Notes: generated by a model from the letters alone, not told the origin. A stretch of DNA of 64,000 nt from JBKQVT01 sp963727245 (GCA_963727245.1 CAVSFO010000009.1:124001-188000); one strand, 5' to 3'. Numbered from the stretch's first letter, positions 16,743 to 29,794 are shown. Program-made: numbers and translations.

Positions 16743-19262
16743 CTATGCCAGTTTGAACAAGCGCCGGATCAACCATTCCAAACACAACAAGCTGCACAAC
16801 GCGATCATCATCCAGCGCAGCCAGGTCTGCTCCCACAACGGATCGGGGGCGACGGTGGCGCGCTGGACGCTGGTGTGGTCCTTGAGCAATTTCACCAGCG
16901 GCTGCTGGTCCGCCGTGCCCAGCAGGGCCGGCATGCCCTTGTAATAGATCCCGTCCGTCTGGGCGGCAATGCGGCTCAGCAGGGGGCGGTTGAGTTGGGG
17001 ATTTTCCCGTTCCAGTTCCGGCAGCTTGACCTGGATGCGGCGGGTGAGGCGTTCGTGCTGGCTTTCGGGGACGGGCAATTCGAGGCGGTAGGCGCCCTCT
17101 TGCAAGACGGCGAACTGGCCGGCGAAACTGCCCACCCGGCTGGGATCGGCCGCCAGGGTAACCATCTGCACGGTGCCGTTGGGCGGAATGACTTCCAGGA
17201 CGACGCTCTTGTCGCCCAGCGGTTTCAGTTGCGCGTTGGTCAGTTGCGCGGACCTCGACGGTGTTGCCCAGCAGATAGCGGTCCTGGCCGGGCAGGAGCA
17301 CGCCGCGGCTGGAGCCGCGCAGCAGGCGGCCTTGGGAGACGTGGCGGATGAGCTTGGTGTAGAACTGGTCGTAATCGTCGGGATCGAGGCGGCGGAGTCG
17401 CCACATTTCGCCGCTGCCCATATAGAAGACCCGCCCCGAACCGTAGAACTGCTCGACGAAATAAGGCGGTTCCTTGCCCACCTCGACGGCGGCGCGGGGA
17501 TCGGAGTAGGTGGCCAGCACGGTGGCGGCCCGGTTTCGGGCCCTGGACGGGGAAGAAGCTGTACACGCCGGCGAAGCTCCCCCAGGCGTCGGCGCTGGCG
17601 GTCGGGCCCTCGCCCAGCCAGAGGAAATCGGCCTGCTTGCCCTCGCGGGTGAAGTTCAAGGGCCAGGGCTCTTTGCCGGTATAAGCGAAATCGGCGCCCG
17701 GGGCGAACTCCCGCAGGAACTCGACGGGATACAGGGTGCGGATCTTGGCCATCGCCGGGTCTTGCAGCCAGCTATCGATCCCCTTGCCGGCATAGACCAG
17801 CCCGGCCACGACGATCAGTCCGCCCCCCTGGCTGTCGACCCAGTCGTGCAGCACGTCGATCTCGACCGGCGTGAGGGCCTGCCAGTTGGGATCGAAGGCC
17901 ACCACGCAATCGTAGGCGGACATGGCCTCGTGGGTGGCAGGGAACTCGCTGAGGATATTGGCGGCTTCCTGGGAAACGCCCGTCTGGGCGGTTTGCAGCA
18001 GCACGTCGACCGTCGTGGAGCGGTCGCGATAGAGCAGGGTCCGCAGGAACTGGTAGTCGCGCATGGGCCCGCCGGCCAGAAGCAGCACGCGATTCTTGTG
18101 ATCGACGATCTCGATGTCGGCCTCGCGATACTTGTCGTCCGGATCGTGGACTTCGTCGGGCGGCTTGACGCGGAAGCAGAGTGTCCGCCGGCCCACTTCG
18201 TCCTTTTTCGGGGTCAACTCGAAGCGGACGGGCGTGACTTCGCCGTCGCCGCCGAGGAGGACCTGCTTGGTCTCCTCGACTTGCCCGGTGCCGCGACGCG
18301 AGCGGTCGCCGGCCGGGTCCATCTCGCGGGAGAGCAGTTGCACGGTGACCATTTTACCGCCCAGCCCCTGGGCCTGGAGGTAGCCGGTCACCGGGTAGCG
18401 GTCGCCCGGATAGGCCCGCACCGGCGCCGCCAGGTCGCTGACGCGGACGTTCGTGGGTTTCTTGTCGGAGCCGATGCCGACGGTGAAGACGGGGACCTTG
18501 ATTTCGCGGGCCAGCTCGATGGCGCCTTCCGGCCCGGCGCCGGCGTTCAGCCCGCCGTCGCTCACCAGCACCACGCCGGCCAAGGGGTTGCCGCGCTCCT
18601 GGTGGAGCAACTGTTGCAGGGCCTCGCCCAGCCGGGTCTCGGTGCCGGCGGGGATGAGGAACTTCCGCCATTGGTCGACCGTTTGCGGAGTCCGTTTGCC
18701 GGCCGGGACCGCGGCCCGGGGCGGCGCCGGGGCCGGTGGCACGGCTCTCCTCGGCGCCCTGTTCGGGCTGCGGGGGCAGCTTCGCCAGCGAGACCGTGTC
18801 GCGATCCAGCGCGTTGTTGAAGCGGAAGACGGCCACGTCGTGGGTCTTGCGGAGCTGCGCCAAGAGGTCGCTTTCGGCCAGACCGGCGGCCACCTGCTGG
18901 ATGCGGCTGGGCGCGCCGGCCGAGGCCCCGGCGTCGCTGTCGTTGAGCCCCATGCTCAGGCTCGTGTCGAGCAGCAGCGCCACGCGGCTGTTGTGGGTGA
19001 TCTCGGCTTCCGTTCGCCATTGCGGCTGCAGGAAGAGAAAGAGCAGGCCCAGGAAAGTCGCCGCCCGCAACAACGTGAGGAACCAGCCCAGCAACAGCGG
19101 CAGCTCCACGGAATCGCGGCGGTACATCGCCCGCACGAACAGCAGGATCATCAGGCAGCCGCCGATGGGCAGGATCCAGTCGGAATTGTTCTGGATGCGG
19201 CCGAACTCGAACTTGCTGTACAGCGTCGGGTCGGCCAGGAGCAGCCAGGAGGCGGAGTTCAT
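16743..19262 (-). CDS. VWA-domain membrane protein with glutamine-amidotransferase-like region
   Basis: About 838 residues joined across three frame breaks (near 18745, 17540 and 17255). Two N-terminal membrane helices (LPIGGCLMILLFVRAMY and LLRAATFLGLLFLFLQP) precede a von Willebrand A domain with the metal site DTSLSMG (Asp99, Ser101, Ser103). Later come VVLVSDGGLNAG, beta-rich segments, and a region with VLLLAGGPMRDYQFLRTLL and WVDSQGGGLIVVAG that resembles the class I amidotransferase-like domain of this family. A final membrane helix (WLRWMMIALCSLLCLEWLI) anchors the C-terminus. Its ATG overlaps the BatA stop by four bases. A likely role is a metal-dependent protein-protein interaction platform working with MoxR. 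Confidence 0.82.
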
Positions 19263-21508
19263 GAGGCGCCTCCTTGGAGTTGCAGTTCTCGGGCCACGGG
19301 CGTCTCTCTCACGGCGCCGGGCGGATGGTAGCTGGTCGACCAGGCGAGGAGCTGTTCGCCGATCAGGATGGCGATGAGCAAGTACAGCAGCGCCTCGTGG
19401 AGATTGTAGCCGGCCTGCTGGCCGAGGGTCATTTCAAACGTCTCGGCCTGGTCGAACTGGTACTTGACCTCCGGTTGCAGCCGGGCGGCCATCTGCTCGC
19501 TGAACAGCGCCCGCAGGTCTCCCTCGGCCGCATCGACGTTCACGGCGAAGCGGCGGGACTCGGTCCTGCCGGTGGTCTTGTTGGTCAGCCGGGCCTCGTA
19601 GAAACCGCTGCGATCGGTGGCCAGCAGCGTCGCCAGCCATTGGCCGTCGGCGGTGCGGGTGGCGTCTATCGGCGGGGCGGCCTCTTCCATGGGGGTGCCG
19701 AAGCCGACCTGCTGCCGGTAGTCGGCGGCCGAAAACGGCACTTGCAGCGGCGCGCCGACGCGCCGCGAGACGCTCCCCGGCCGGCTCGTCAGGTAGGCCT
19801 GCAAATCCTGCATGGCGACGACGAAGCTGGGATTGCGGGCCCAGTTGTTCCACGTCGGCGCGGCGGTGGTCAGGAACGCCACCACCCGCCCCTTGCCGAA
19901 ACTCCGCTCCACCACCAAGGGCGCGCCGTTGCGCAGGCGGGCGATCACCCGGGCCGTCGAGCCCGCCGCCGGCCGCCAGCCTGGGGGCGTGGCGAAGTAC
20001 CGCTCCACCAGCACCGTGCTCAGCACGCTGTTGCGACTGTCGGCGAAGACGCGGAAAATGAAATGGTGGGAGTCCACTTCCACGTCCGGCGTCGTCTCCA
20101 GGCGATCGACCATCAACTCGGTCGGGTAGGCCAGCGGCACGGGGAACAGCCCCTGGCCGTCGCGATAGAGCGACTCGTTGATAAACCGGCTGTCGGACCG
20201 CGGGCCGAGGAAGAAGGCCAGGCCGCCGCCGTCGCGGACGTACTGCTCCAGGGCGCTCAGGGCCGAGTGGTCCAGCCGCTCGACGTTGCTCAGGGTAACG
20301 GCCTGGTAGCGCCCCAGCGGCTTGCTCCCCAGCAGCGACGGCGTCTCGATGTCGGGCTTGACGCCGGTGACCACTTGCCCGCCGGGCGCCAGGGCCCAAT
20401 CCTGGTAGCGGGCGTCGGCGGCCGCCGGATCGCCGTCGACCAACAGCACCGGCACTTCGGCCGGCAGATCGACCACGGCATAGCGGGAATTGTCGGTCTC
20501 GACGGCGTCGCGGTCGAGCCGGGCAGTGATGAAGTGCTCGCGGGCCGAGGGGAAATAGACGGGGAACCGCCCCTTCACCACGTCGCCCGGCGGAATCTCG
20601 GCAATCGTCAGCCCGATCCGCGCCGCCGCCTCGTCCTCGGAAAGCAGCACGGAAACGTCCTTGGCCACCGTGGGGCCGAAATTCTGCACCGCCACCTCCA
20701 TGAACCAGGGGACCTTGGCCGCGCGAATCCCCTCGGCCGGCTCCAGCGAGGTGATCGCCAAATTCGGCCGCGACGCCTTGACGCAATCGATCAGCCGCAC
20801 TTCGGTCCCCGCTTCGCTCAGCCGCGCCAGCCGCTTCTTCAAGGCGCTGGGCTTGTCCCATTGGCGGCTGCGGAAATCGGAAATCAGGTAGACGATCCGC
20901 CGCTCCGCCTCGGCCTCGCCCAGCAGCGAATCGAGCGCCTCCAGCGCCGGCCCCGGCTCGGCGGCCGTCTGCGAGACCTCGAACGTCTTCAGCTCGTCCG
21001 CCAGCTTGGAGGTGAACTCCGGGCCCACGGGCTGATGGACCATGTCGGGCTGGGTGCCGCGCCCCGGGCGGCCTACCCGGGAGAACCGCAAGAGCGTGAC
21101 GATTTGCGGCTGCGTCTCCCGCGCGGCCGCGGCGCCGATGCGCTCGACGACCGACCTGGCCTGCGCGAAGGCGTTGGTGTCGCCCCAGCGGTCCGACATC
21201 GAGAAGCTGTCGTCCAGCAGCACGACGTGGTGGGTCTTGGTGGTCCCCAGCAGGTTGCCCCACTGGTTGCGCAGGATGGGCTGGGCGACCATGAGCACGA
21301 CGGCGGCCACGGCGAGGATCCGCAGCAAGAGCAGCAGGAGTTGCTTGAAAATGATCCAGGTGCGGTGCTTCCGCTGGCTGATCAGGAGGAACTCCATGGC
21401 CGCCCAGTCCACCCGCCGATGACGCAGCATGTTGATCAGGTGGATCAACACGGGCGCCGCCACGACGGGCAGTCCCCAGAGCAACATTGGATGGACGAAT
21501 GAATACAT
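19259..21508 (-). CDS. BatA-like membrane protein with VWA domain
   Basis: A 749-residue intact protein. The N-terminus is the BatA/aerotolerance-type motif: a membrane helix (MLLWGLPVVAAPVLIHLINMLRHRRVDW) followed by KQLLLLLLRILAVAAVVLMVAQP. A VWA domain with DDSFSMS (Asp99, Ser101, Ser103) follows, then adhesion-like beta segments, an amidotransferase-like region (YVRDGGGLAFFLGP) and a C-terminal membrane helix (LHEALLYLLIAILIGEQLL). Bat proteins are envelope VWA proteins associated with MoxR ATPases; their substrate is generally unknown. The stop overlaps the next start by four bases. The 133-base gap before it carries an unusual hairpin. Confidence 0.88.
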   Translation of the reverse strand: MYSFVHPMLLWGLPVVAAPVLIHLINMLRHRRVDWAAMEFLLISQRKHRTWIIFKQLLLLLLRILAVAAVVLMVAQPILRNQWGNLLGTTKTHHVVLLDDSFSMSDRWGDTNAFAQARSVVERIGAAAARETQPQIVTLLRFSRVGRPGRGTQPDMVHQPVGPEFTSKLADELKTFEVSQTAAEPGPALEALDSLLGEAEAERRIVYLISDFRSRQWDKPSALKKRLARLSEAGTEVRLIDCVKASRPNLAITSLEPAEGIRAAKVPWFMEVAVQNFGPTVAKDVSVLLSEDEAAARIGLTIAEIPPGDVVKGRFPVYFPSAREHFITARLDRDAVETDNSRYAVVDLPAEVPVLLVDGDPAAADARYQDWALAPGGQVVTGVKPDIETPSLLGSKPLGRYQAVTLSNVERLDHSALSALEQYVRDGGGLAFFLGPRSDSRFINESLYRDGQGLFPVPLAYPTELMVDRLETTPDVEVDSHHFIFRVFADSRNSVLSTVLVERYFATPPGWRPAAGSTARVIARLRNGAPLVVERSFGKGRVVAFLTTAAPTWNNWARNPSFVVAMQDLQAYLTSRPGSVSRRVGAPLQVPFSAADYRQQVGFGTPMEEAAPPIDATRTADGQWLATLLATDRSGFYEARLTNKTTGRTESRRFAVNVDAAEGDLRALFSEQMAARLQPEVKYQFDQAETFEMTLGQQAGYNLHEALLYLLIAILIGEQLLAWSTSYHPPGAVRETPVARELQLQGGAS

Positions 21509-21570
21509 GGTGAAAGCGAAAGCAGCCCCCTCTCCCCTGGTTGTGAATCCTGTTGCTTAACTCTCTTCCC

Positions 21571-21602
21571 TACCCCCCCGACGCAGTCGGGGGGCTTTTT
21601 TT
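21571..21602 (+). terminator. Intrinsic-terminator-like hairpin pointing against the operon
   Basis: A CCCCCCGAC-GCA-GTCGGGGGG stem with a TTTTTTT run on the plus strand. On the minus strand, where the surrounding genes are transcribed, the hairpin has an A-run before it and no U-run after it. It would therefore end plus-strand (antisense) transcripts, or act only as a hairpin in the operon mRNA. Confidence 0.6.
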
Positions 21603-21605
21603 AAT

Positions 21606-21653
21606 CCCTGGTCCCTGGTCCCCGGCCCCTGGTCCCTGTTTCTAGCCCCTGTT
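21606..21653. repeat. Short tandem CCCTGGT-like repeat
   Basis: Units CCCTGGT, CCCTGGT, CCCCGGC, CCCTGGT, CCCTGTT, then degenerate ones, run up to and over the stop codon of the DUF58 gene. Confidence 0.75.
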
Positions 21654-22518
21654 CCTATGGTTCATGCCGAGCCGGCTGTTCAAGTAGGCGGTCAAAGCGG
21701 CGTCCAGCGGCTGGCTGGTCCGCAGCAAGGCGTAGTCGATGGCGAAGCCGGTACAGCCGCGGCGGACTTCCTCCAAGTAGCTTCCCAGCGCGGCCAGATA
21801 GCCTTCGCGCAGCGCCCGCGGATTGCAGCGGAGCATCTGCGGCAGTTCGAGGCCGTCGAAGCGCGTGGGGCCGGTGAAGGGGAAATCGATCTCGTCGTCG
21901 TCCAGGACGTGGAAGACCAGCACGTCGTGGCCGCGGCTCCGCAGCAGCTTCAGGCCGCGAAACAACCCTTCGCGGTCGGTGAGCAGGTCGGAGATGAGCA
22001 CCATCATGCCGCGGCGCGGATAGGTTTCGGCCACTTCGCGGAGGATCTGGAACATGTCGGTCTTGTTGCGCGGCGCGCTGACTTCCAGGGCCTGGATGAC
22101 GGAATCGAGGTGGTTGCGGCGGGTGCGCAGGGGGACGGTCATGCGGATGGCGTCGTCGAAGGCGACGCAGCCGACGGCGTCCTGCTGCCGCAGCAGGAGG
22201 TAGGCCAGGCTGACGCCGATGGTGCAGCCGTACTCGTACTTGGACAGGGAGCCGCGGCCGTAGCGCATGCCGCCGGAAACGTCGACCAGCAGGGTGCCGC
22301 GGAGGTTGGTGTCCTCCTCGAACTGCTTGACGTAGTAGCGGTCCTGCTTGGCCCAGACCTTCCAGTCGACGTAGCGGAGGTCGTCGCCCCAGGTATACTC
22401 GCGGTGTTGACGAAACTCCACCGACTGCCCGAAGTACGGGCTGCGGTGCAAGCCGGAGAGGAAACCTTCGACGATGTGCCGGGCGCGGAGGTCGAGCCTC
22501 GCGATCCGCTTGATCGCC

Positions 22519-23574
<1,056 letters not shown>

Positions 23575-23587
23575 ACGATGTTTCCAC

Positions 23588-24661
23588 CTAACGTTGATAA
23601 ATGGGCAATACGCCGCGTTCCAGTTGCAGAATGGTCAGATTCATGGCCGTCGTGTACACCGGACCCATGATTCCCTGGTCCCAGTAGCCGTCCCGGTTCA
23701 CTTCCTTCATCAGGTGCGCGTACACCTTGTTCCGATAGGTTTCCCAGGTCTTGCCCCCTTCGCGGTACAGCACCTGGGAATAGTAGTAATGGGAATAATG
23801 CCAATGGCCGGAAACGTTCTTGTCAATGGCGTCCAGCTCGCGGTGGCAATACGCCAACAGCCTGGGCACGTACTTGTCGTCGTAATCGCCGGCGTTGAAC
23901 AGGCAGGCGATGGCCGCGGCGGTGATGGGGGGCCGCCCGCCGGGCGTCGTCTGGTTGTACTGCACGCCGCCGTCGGGGCCCGTGGCGCCGTGGATGTAGT
24001 TAATGGCCTTCTTGATGATCTCCTTGGGGACGGCAATGCCGGCGTTGCGGCAGCCCCGCAGGCCCTGGACCTGGGTGATGGTGGTCGAGCCCTCGTCGAA
24101 ACCGCCGCTGTCCTTGGCGCTGACGTACCCCCAGCCGCCGGTCGGCGTCTGGGCGTCGCCGGTGAAGTGCACGGCGCGGGTGAGCACCTCGACCAGTTGC
24201 TCGCGGCGCTCGACGTCCTCCTCTTCGCCCAGCACCTGGGAAAGGAAGAGCATGGAGAAGCCGTGGCCGTAGGTGTAGCGATCGTCCATGGTCGCCGGGT
24301 CGCCGATCAGGCCGTTGTGGCGGCTGTGGCTGGTCAGGTACTGGACGGCCTTGCTGATGTTGCGGGCGTACTTGCCTTGCGTGGTGGTCGAGCCTTCGCA
24401 GAGCATGGCGATCCCGGCCAGGGCGGTCATGGACGTGGGGTAGCGGCCCTCGGGCGCCGACCAGTGGCCCAGCCGCGACTGCTGTCCGGCCAGCCAATCC
24501 AGACCGCGCGACACCACCCGATCAACGTCGGTCTGGCGCACGTCGGCGGCGGAAGCCGTGGCGACCGGGGCCAAACCGGCCCCCAGCCAGGCCGCCAGCA
24601 GGACCACGCCGCGGCGGCACCGTCCCCCGTGAACACTTCCTGGACCCGGGACGCTTCTCAT
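23588..24661 (-). CDS. Secreted alpha/alpha-toroid protein (prenyltransferase/squalene-oxidase repeat-like)
   Basis: A 357-residue protein. A signal peptide ends at about residue 39 (ATASAAD). Several repeats of the terpene-cyclase/prenyltransferase toroid type follow: GLDWLAGQQSRLGHWS, then TSMTALAGIAMLCEG, TPTGGWGYVS and YTTAMNLTILQLE. No DxDD-type catalytic motif of squalene-hopene cyclase is visible, so this is the secreted repeat protein common in planctomycetes rather than a cyclase. Its ATG overlaps the stop of the PQQ/TPR gene by four bases. It is probably an envelope binding protein. Confidence 0.82.
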   Translation of the reverse strand: MRSVPGPGSVHGGRCRRGVVLLAAWLGAGLAPVATASAADVRQTDVDRVVSRGLDWLAGQQSRLGHWSAPEGRYPTSMTALAGIAMLCEGSTTTQGKYARNISKAVQYLTSHSRHNGLIGDPATMDDRYTYGHGFSMLFLSQVLGEEEDVERREQLVEVLTRAVHFTGDAQTPTGGWGYVSAKDSGGFDEGSTTITQVQGLRGCRNAGIAVPKEIIKKAINYIHGATGPDGGVQYNQTTPGGRPPITAAAIACLFNAGDYDDKYVPRLLAYCHRELDAIDKNVSGHWHYSHYYYSQVLYREGGKTWETYRNKVYAHLMKEVNRDGYWDQGIMGPVYTTAMNLTILQLERGVLPIYQR

Positions 24662-27600
24662 GGCAGGTTACTCCTCAGGGATTTGTCCAACACCTTCCAC
24701 AACGCGTTGACGCTCTTGGAGCGCGTGGGCCAATCGCTGCCGGGGTCGGTCTGGCCGGAAGACTTCGACGGGATCGGCTTGTCCGTGAAGGCCAGCTTCA
24801 CGGTCTCGTTTTGCAGCCGCACTTCCACGGTTTTCTTTTCCGGGTCGCCAACGATGTCCACGGAGTAGGATTGCTGCAAGTCGTCGCTGCGATAGAGGAT
24901 CCGTCCGCTGCGCTTCTCGACGCAAAGGAGGTGCGTCTTGGTCTGATACTGGTTCGGCCGAAACTGCTCGTACTGGAGCTGGGCGAAGGCGATCACCGGC
25001 ACCCCCTCCGGCTGCGCCAGGGGGAACCAGCGATTGCGGATCTTCAGCGGGGCGGGCCACAGCAACTTGCCCTGCTCGTCGAAGGCATAGGCCCGCCCTT
25101 TGGGAATGAAATGGCTGGGCGTGTTGCCGATGGCCTGGCCCTGCGACATGAAGCCGAAACCGGGCTCCTGCACGTTGGTTTTCGTCAACAGCAAGTATTC
25201 ATCGCCGCTGTGGACGAGGTGGATTCCCGAGAGCTCGTCGGCATCGAGTTTCAGATCGGCGATGGTGCGGCCGCTGGGAAGTTCCAGGAGCACGAAGTGG
25301 CCGTCGGATTCCATCACGCCGACGGCCTCCTCTCCCGCCAGCGCCACCTGCGATCCGGCGCGGAACTTGCGCGTCGGCCAGACGGCCCGCTGTTGCCATG
25401 GATCGAACAGGTCGAGCGAGGCCCCTTCTTCCCAAGGGAGGAATCGGCCCAGCGGGGAGGCGGTCTCGCTGCCGGGCGCCAGGTGAGGATGTGGCGGCCC
25501 AGCGTGGCCAGACAGACGTCGCCCGACGCGGTGGCATTGCCGAACACCACCCCTCGAAAGGCGTTGACCTGCGCCACGTCGGGATAGCTAACCGACGGCA
25601 CGTTGCGCTTGCCCAACGACTCGCCGTCCTGGCGCGGAAGACCAAGGCCTCGTGCGCCACGGGATTTGCCACAGGCTGACCGGATGGATTGGGCTGCTGC
25701 GCCGGCAGCACGAAGATGTACTGGTCGTCGCCGAAGATTTGGCTCGCCGGCGGGACGTCGTGCCGCACCCACAGCGTCTCGCCCGTGAGCGTATCGACGG
25801 CCACGAGGTTGCGGAATCGCTGGAAGCACAGGCAACGGCTGCTGATCGCGCCCACGGGGTTCGCGCGGAGCTGGAATTGGTTGAAAACGAAACCGGGCGC
25901 TCCCAAGAGGCCGACCGCGCGCACGGCCGCCTTCTTCCCGGAATCTCCGCTGGAGTCGTTCAGGTCCTGGCTCCACAGCAGCCTGCGGTCGCTGCCCGGC
26001 TGCCTGTTGTCGGCCGGCGGCCACTTGCCGGCGCTCGGCTGCTTGTTGCCGGCGCCCGTCAGACCCGCCGGATCGAAGGCGAAGATCCTGTTGCCCAGCG
26101 GCAGCACCAGCACATGCCCTTGCACGTAGGCGTCGGCCATGTTGCCGTTGAACATCACGTTGGCCCGTTGTCCGTTCTCCGTCAGCGGCACTTGCCAGTG
26201 CATGCGGCCGAAGCGGTCGTAGACCAGCAGCGAGGTGCGGTTCTGATCGAAACGCAGCGTCTGGTCGGAGAAGAAGGGGCCGGGATCGCCTTGGTATTGC
26301 ACGACGAAACGCCCCCAACCCCCGAAATTGTCGTTGCGCGAAACGCCGATCTTGGTGGTGGTTTCCACTTGGCCCCGGGGCCAGGCCGCAGCCGGCTTGA
26401 GCAACTCGCCCAACGGTCCGTCCCGGGGCAGGGCCTCGACCAGCTCCTTGCCGGTCTTGCCGTCGCGGCAGGCCACGGCGGCGAATTGCCGCCGGAGCTG
26501 CTGATAGCACACGGCGGCGCCATCGTGGTGCCCCGCCGCTTCGAGCAGGTCCGCCAACTGGGCCACGGCAGGGCCGGCCACCGCGCGGTCGGGCGACTGC
26601 CGATCCGGCCACAGCAGCATCTCGGCCTCCAAGTCGCGCTTGTCGGCGATCAGCCGCCGCAGCAATTCGCGGCGGGCTGCCGCGGCCGCCGGCTGGCCGT
26701 CGAAGTAGTCCAGGAAGGTCCGCAAGTCGGCGGTCGACTTCGTTGCCAGGGCCGCGCTCAGGCGCTGCTGGATGACGCGGTCGATCTCGGCCGCCATCTC
26801 GCCCGGGGCCTCGTGGCGCAAGGCGGCCAGGCCGGCGCGGATCCAAATGTCGCGCCGCACGATCAGCGACTGGTCCACGTTCTCCATGCCCCGATCGCCG
26901 CGGTCCAACTCGATCAGCCGCAGGTAATGGTCCAGGGCCGCTCGCCACTGCCCCGTCTTCTGCAACCCACCGGCCATCAGCCGCAAGTAGGCGGCCCGCT
27001 GGCTGGCATCGTCCAGCAGCCGCTCGATTTCCGCGGTGTTGCCGCGATAGGCGGCGAAGTCGCTGCGCAACCCCTCCAAGAGCGCGTCGCGCAGCAGTTC
27101 CCGCGTCCGCTCCTCGCCCCCCAATTGAAAGGCGCGGCGGAAGCTCTTGATGCCGTCGGCCAGCTTGCCGTCGTCCAGCAGCGCTTCGCCCTGGAGTTTC
27201 AGGGCCTCGGCGTCCTCGGGTTTGGCGGCCAGGCGGCGGCCGATCTCCTCCCGCAGCGCGCTGGCCTGGAAGAAGAGGTCCAAGCCGTCCCAGCCTTGGG
27301 AAATCATCTTGCCCTTGTAGCAGACGAGATTGCCGGGAATTTCACCTTCCCGCGACTTCGACGTCTGCACGATTTTTCCGGCATCGAGGTCGACCGCCGC
27401 CACTTCCGCACTGCTCAGGGGGACATAGTAGCGGTTGCCGGTGGAGAAGCCGCGGCCGCTGGGGTTGCTGCCGGCGGGCAGGGGCATGGTCCAGGCCGGA
27501 GTGCCGTCGGCCAGCTTGACGGCGCGGCACTTCGTGCCGGCCCACCAGCACGATCTTGCCCCCGTGCACGCACGCCAGGTAGAGGCTGTCCTGCCGCGGC

Positions 27601-29612
27601 AACGGGCCCCACAACTGCGTGCCGTCGATGAGGTCCAGGACGTAGAGGGCGTCGGACTCGGTGGGGGTGACCAGCACGCGGCCGTCGACGATGGTCGCCG
27701 TGCCGTCCAGCCAGCGCGGCAGGGGCATGCCGGCCGAATAGTTCCCGAACCGCATCATCATGATCTGCTGCTGGACGCTGTAGGAATTGCCCGCCCTCTC
27801 GCGGCCGTAGCGGTAGCCCCAGCGCAGGGAGCGCGTCGCCAGGTCGACGGCCACCACGCCGCCGGCGCCGGTGGGACAGATCAGGATGCCGTCGGCATAG
27901 GAGGGGGACAGTCCCGCCGTCCGCCGCAGGGAATCGGGAAAGAAGTTGTGTTGCACGACGGCCAGTTGCTGCGACCAGAGGGTGTCGCCGGTGTCGCCGT
28001 CCAGGGCCAGGAGCCGGATCTCGTCATTGACTTCGGCCAGCACGTAGAGTTGGCCCCGCAAAGGCAGCGGCGGGCCGAGGAAGATGCTGCCGGCCTGTCG
28101 CAAGGGGTGCGCTCCGCCGGCGGCCCCGCCGATCTCCCAGACCAGGCTGCCCTTGTGGATGTCGATGGCCGAGAGGCGATTGCAAGGCCCGTGATTGCCC
28201 GCCGGCCGCCCCCGCCATCCCCAGGGACCGCCGATAAACATGCCCCCGTTGTTGGGGTCGGCCTCCAGGGCCAGGTCTTCGATGCTGAAGACATAGCGGC
28301 CGTCACTGCTGAGCGTGCCATAGGTGGCGTCCTCCCAGAGCCGCTGCGCCAGCATCGGCACCAGTGCGGGAAGCGTCTGGCGCCAGGCCGCCTCGCCCGC
28401 GTCGCCTCCGTTCCTGACGTTGGGGTTGGAGTTGAGCGTCTCCACGGGATCGTCGGCCTTCACGTACCACTGCCGTTTGCCGGTGCGGAAGTCGATCGCC
28501 CAGAGGGTGTGCAGGTCGCGCATCAGCACCACGTCATCGACGACCAGCGGATGCAGTCCCGAAAGCACCACCCCCCCTTCCTCCTGGAAGTGATGTCGCC
28601 ACTGGTGCAGGGCTTCGTCGACGTCGGAGGGGTGCTCGACGTCGGTGAGCGTGGGGACGCGCCAGCACATGCTGAACAGCGGCGGGCCGCCGATGGCCGC
28701 CACGTTGCGCGTGGCGTCGCCGCGATACATCAGCCAGCGGTCTGCATTGGCCGTCAGGCCCGCGTGTCCCGGGCCGACCAGCCGCCGCAGCCAGGCCAGG
28801 GCGTCGGCGTCCTTATCGAACCAGGCGACGGGGCGGCCCCCGATGGTCGGCGGCAGCGCCGGCCGCCGCTCTTTTAGGGCGACCAAGGCCCGCTGCGCCT
28901 CCTCCGGCATCCCGGCTTCCAGCCAGCCGGCGGCCATGGCCAGCGTCAACGCCGGCTCGAAGCGATCGCTCTGGGCCGGGGCCTCGCGCAGGCGTCGCAA
29001 CGTCAGCGCGCCGGCCAGCGGCAGGCCGTGATCCAGGTCGTAGAGGCCCAAGAGGAAGGTCGCCTCATAACCGGCCCGGGTGTGAAAATATCGCCCCGAG
29101 GTGGCCGCCAACTTCGTTGCATCGCCGGCCGCCAAGGCTTCGTCCAACATCTTCTGCGCATTGCCGCCGCTGTGCAACTCGTACAATTCGCGGCCTTCAC
29201 GCGGCATCTGCCCCAGCAGCCGCTGCGCCTCGGCCTTCAGGCTGCGATGGGTCGGCGCCTGCTTGTCCGGCTGATAGAAGTAGTCGTCGGGCGAATCCAG
29301 GATCTTGTCCAGGCACTCGATGGCGTCGCTGTAGTGGCCCTGGTCGAGCCATTTCCGCGCCCTGCCCATTTGCTGCAACACCGTGCGATCGGCGGGCAGG
29401 AAGACATTATCGATCGCGTCCTCGTTGGCGTGCGCATCGATGGCGCCGAGGACCTGCCCGCCGTTGATGATCACGCGGCCGCGACCACCGATCCTTTGAA
29501 TGATTTGTTGCGCGGCCGCCGGGCTGCCGGCCGCCAACAGCGCCACCGCCAACAAGAGCGCGATCGCCACAGGCCCAGTGCCCTGCAGGAGATGCCGGAT
29601 CGGTCGATCCAT
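24658..29612 (-). CDS. Very large secreted PQQ-like beta-propeller/TPR protein
   Basis: About 1650 residues joined across three frame breaks (near 27530, 25630 and 25480). A clear signal peptide starts at the ATG at 29612 (hydrophobic core IALLLAVALLAA, cleavage after SPAAA). TPR-like helices occupy roughly residues 70-270. PQQ-type propeller blades follow, recognised by LYVLDLIDGTQLWGP, LLALDGDTGDTLWSQ and VAVDTLTGETLWVRH, interrupted by a second helical TPR block (KPEDAEALKLQGEALLDDG onward). Such proteins lack PQQ itself and act as protein-binding scaffolds. It is the first gene of the cluster, preceded by a good promoter at 29766-29794 that gives a leader of about 150 bases. Its stop overlaps the next start by four bases. 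Confidence 0.85.
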
Positions 29613-29765
29613 CGAATGCCTCTTGTTCCGCCGCGTTGCCATAACCACGGGCCTGCCGCCGCCTCTGGGACACCAGTTTCGCATCGCTCCTGGCCAGCCA
29701 GCCCTGGTAGGCCGCTTACTAGGACCGGAAACTTTGCGGACAAAGCCCAGTTTGTACAACTTTCT

Positions 29766-29794
29766 ATGATAAATGAAGCCGGCCACACTGACAA
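29766..29794 (-). promoter_or_regulatory. Sigma-70-type promoter for the PQQ/TPR-to-protease cluster
   Basis: Read on the minus strand: -35 TTGTCA, a 17-base spacer, -10 TATCAT, each five of six to consensus. The predicted start is near 29759, about 147 bases before the ATG at 29612. No other promoter of this quality was noticed in the short gaps inside the cluster, though it was not searched exhaustively. Confidence 0.6.

Noticed and set aside
19274..21502. Plus-strand open frame of about 740 codons opposite the BatA-like gene
   Set aside because: Same reason: exact antisense shadow of an intact BatA-like protein.
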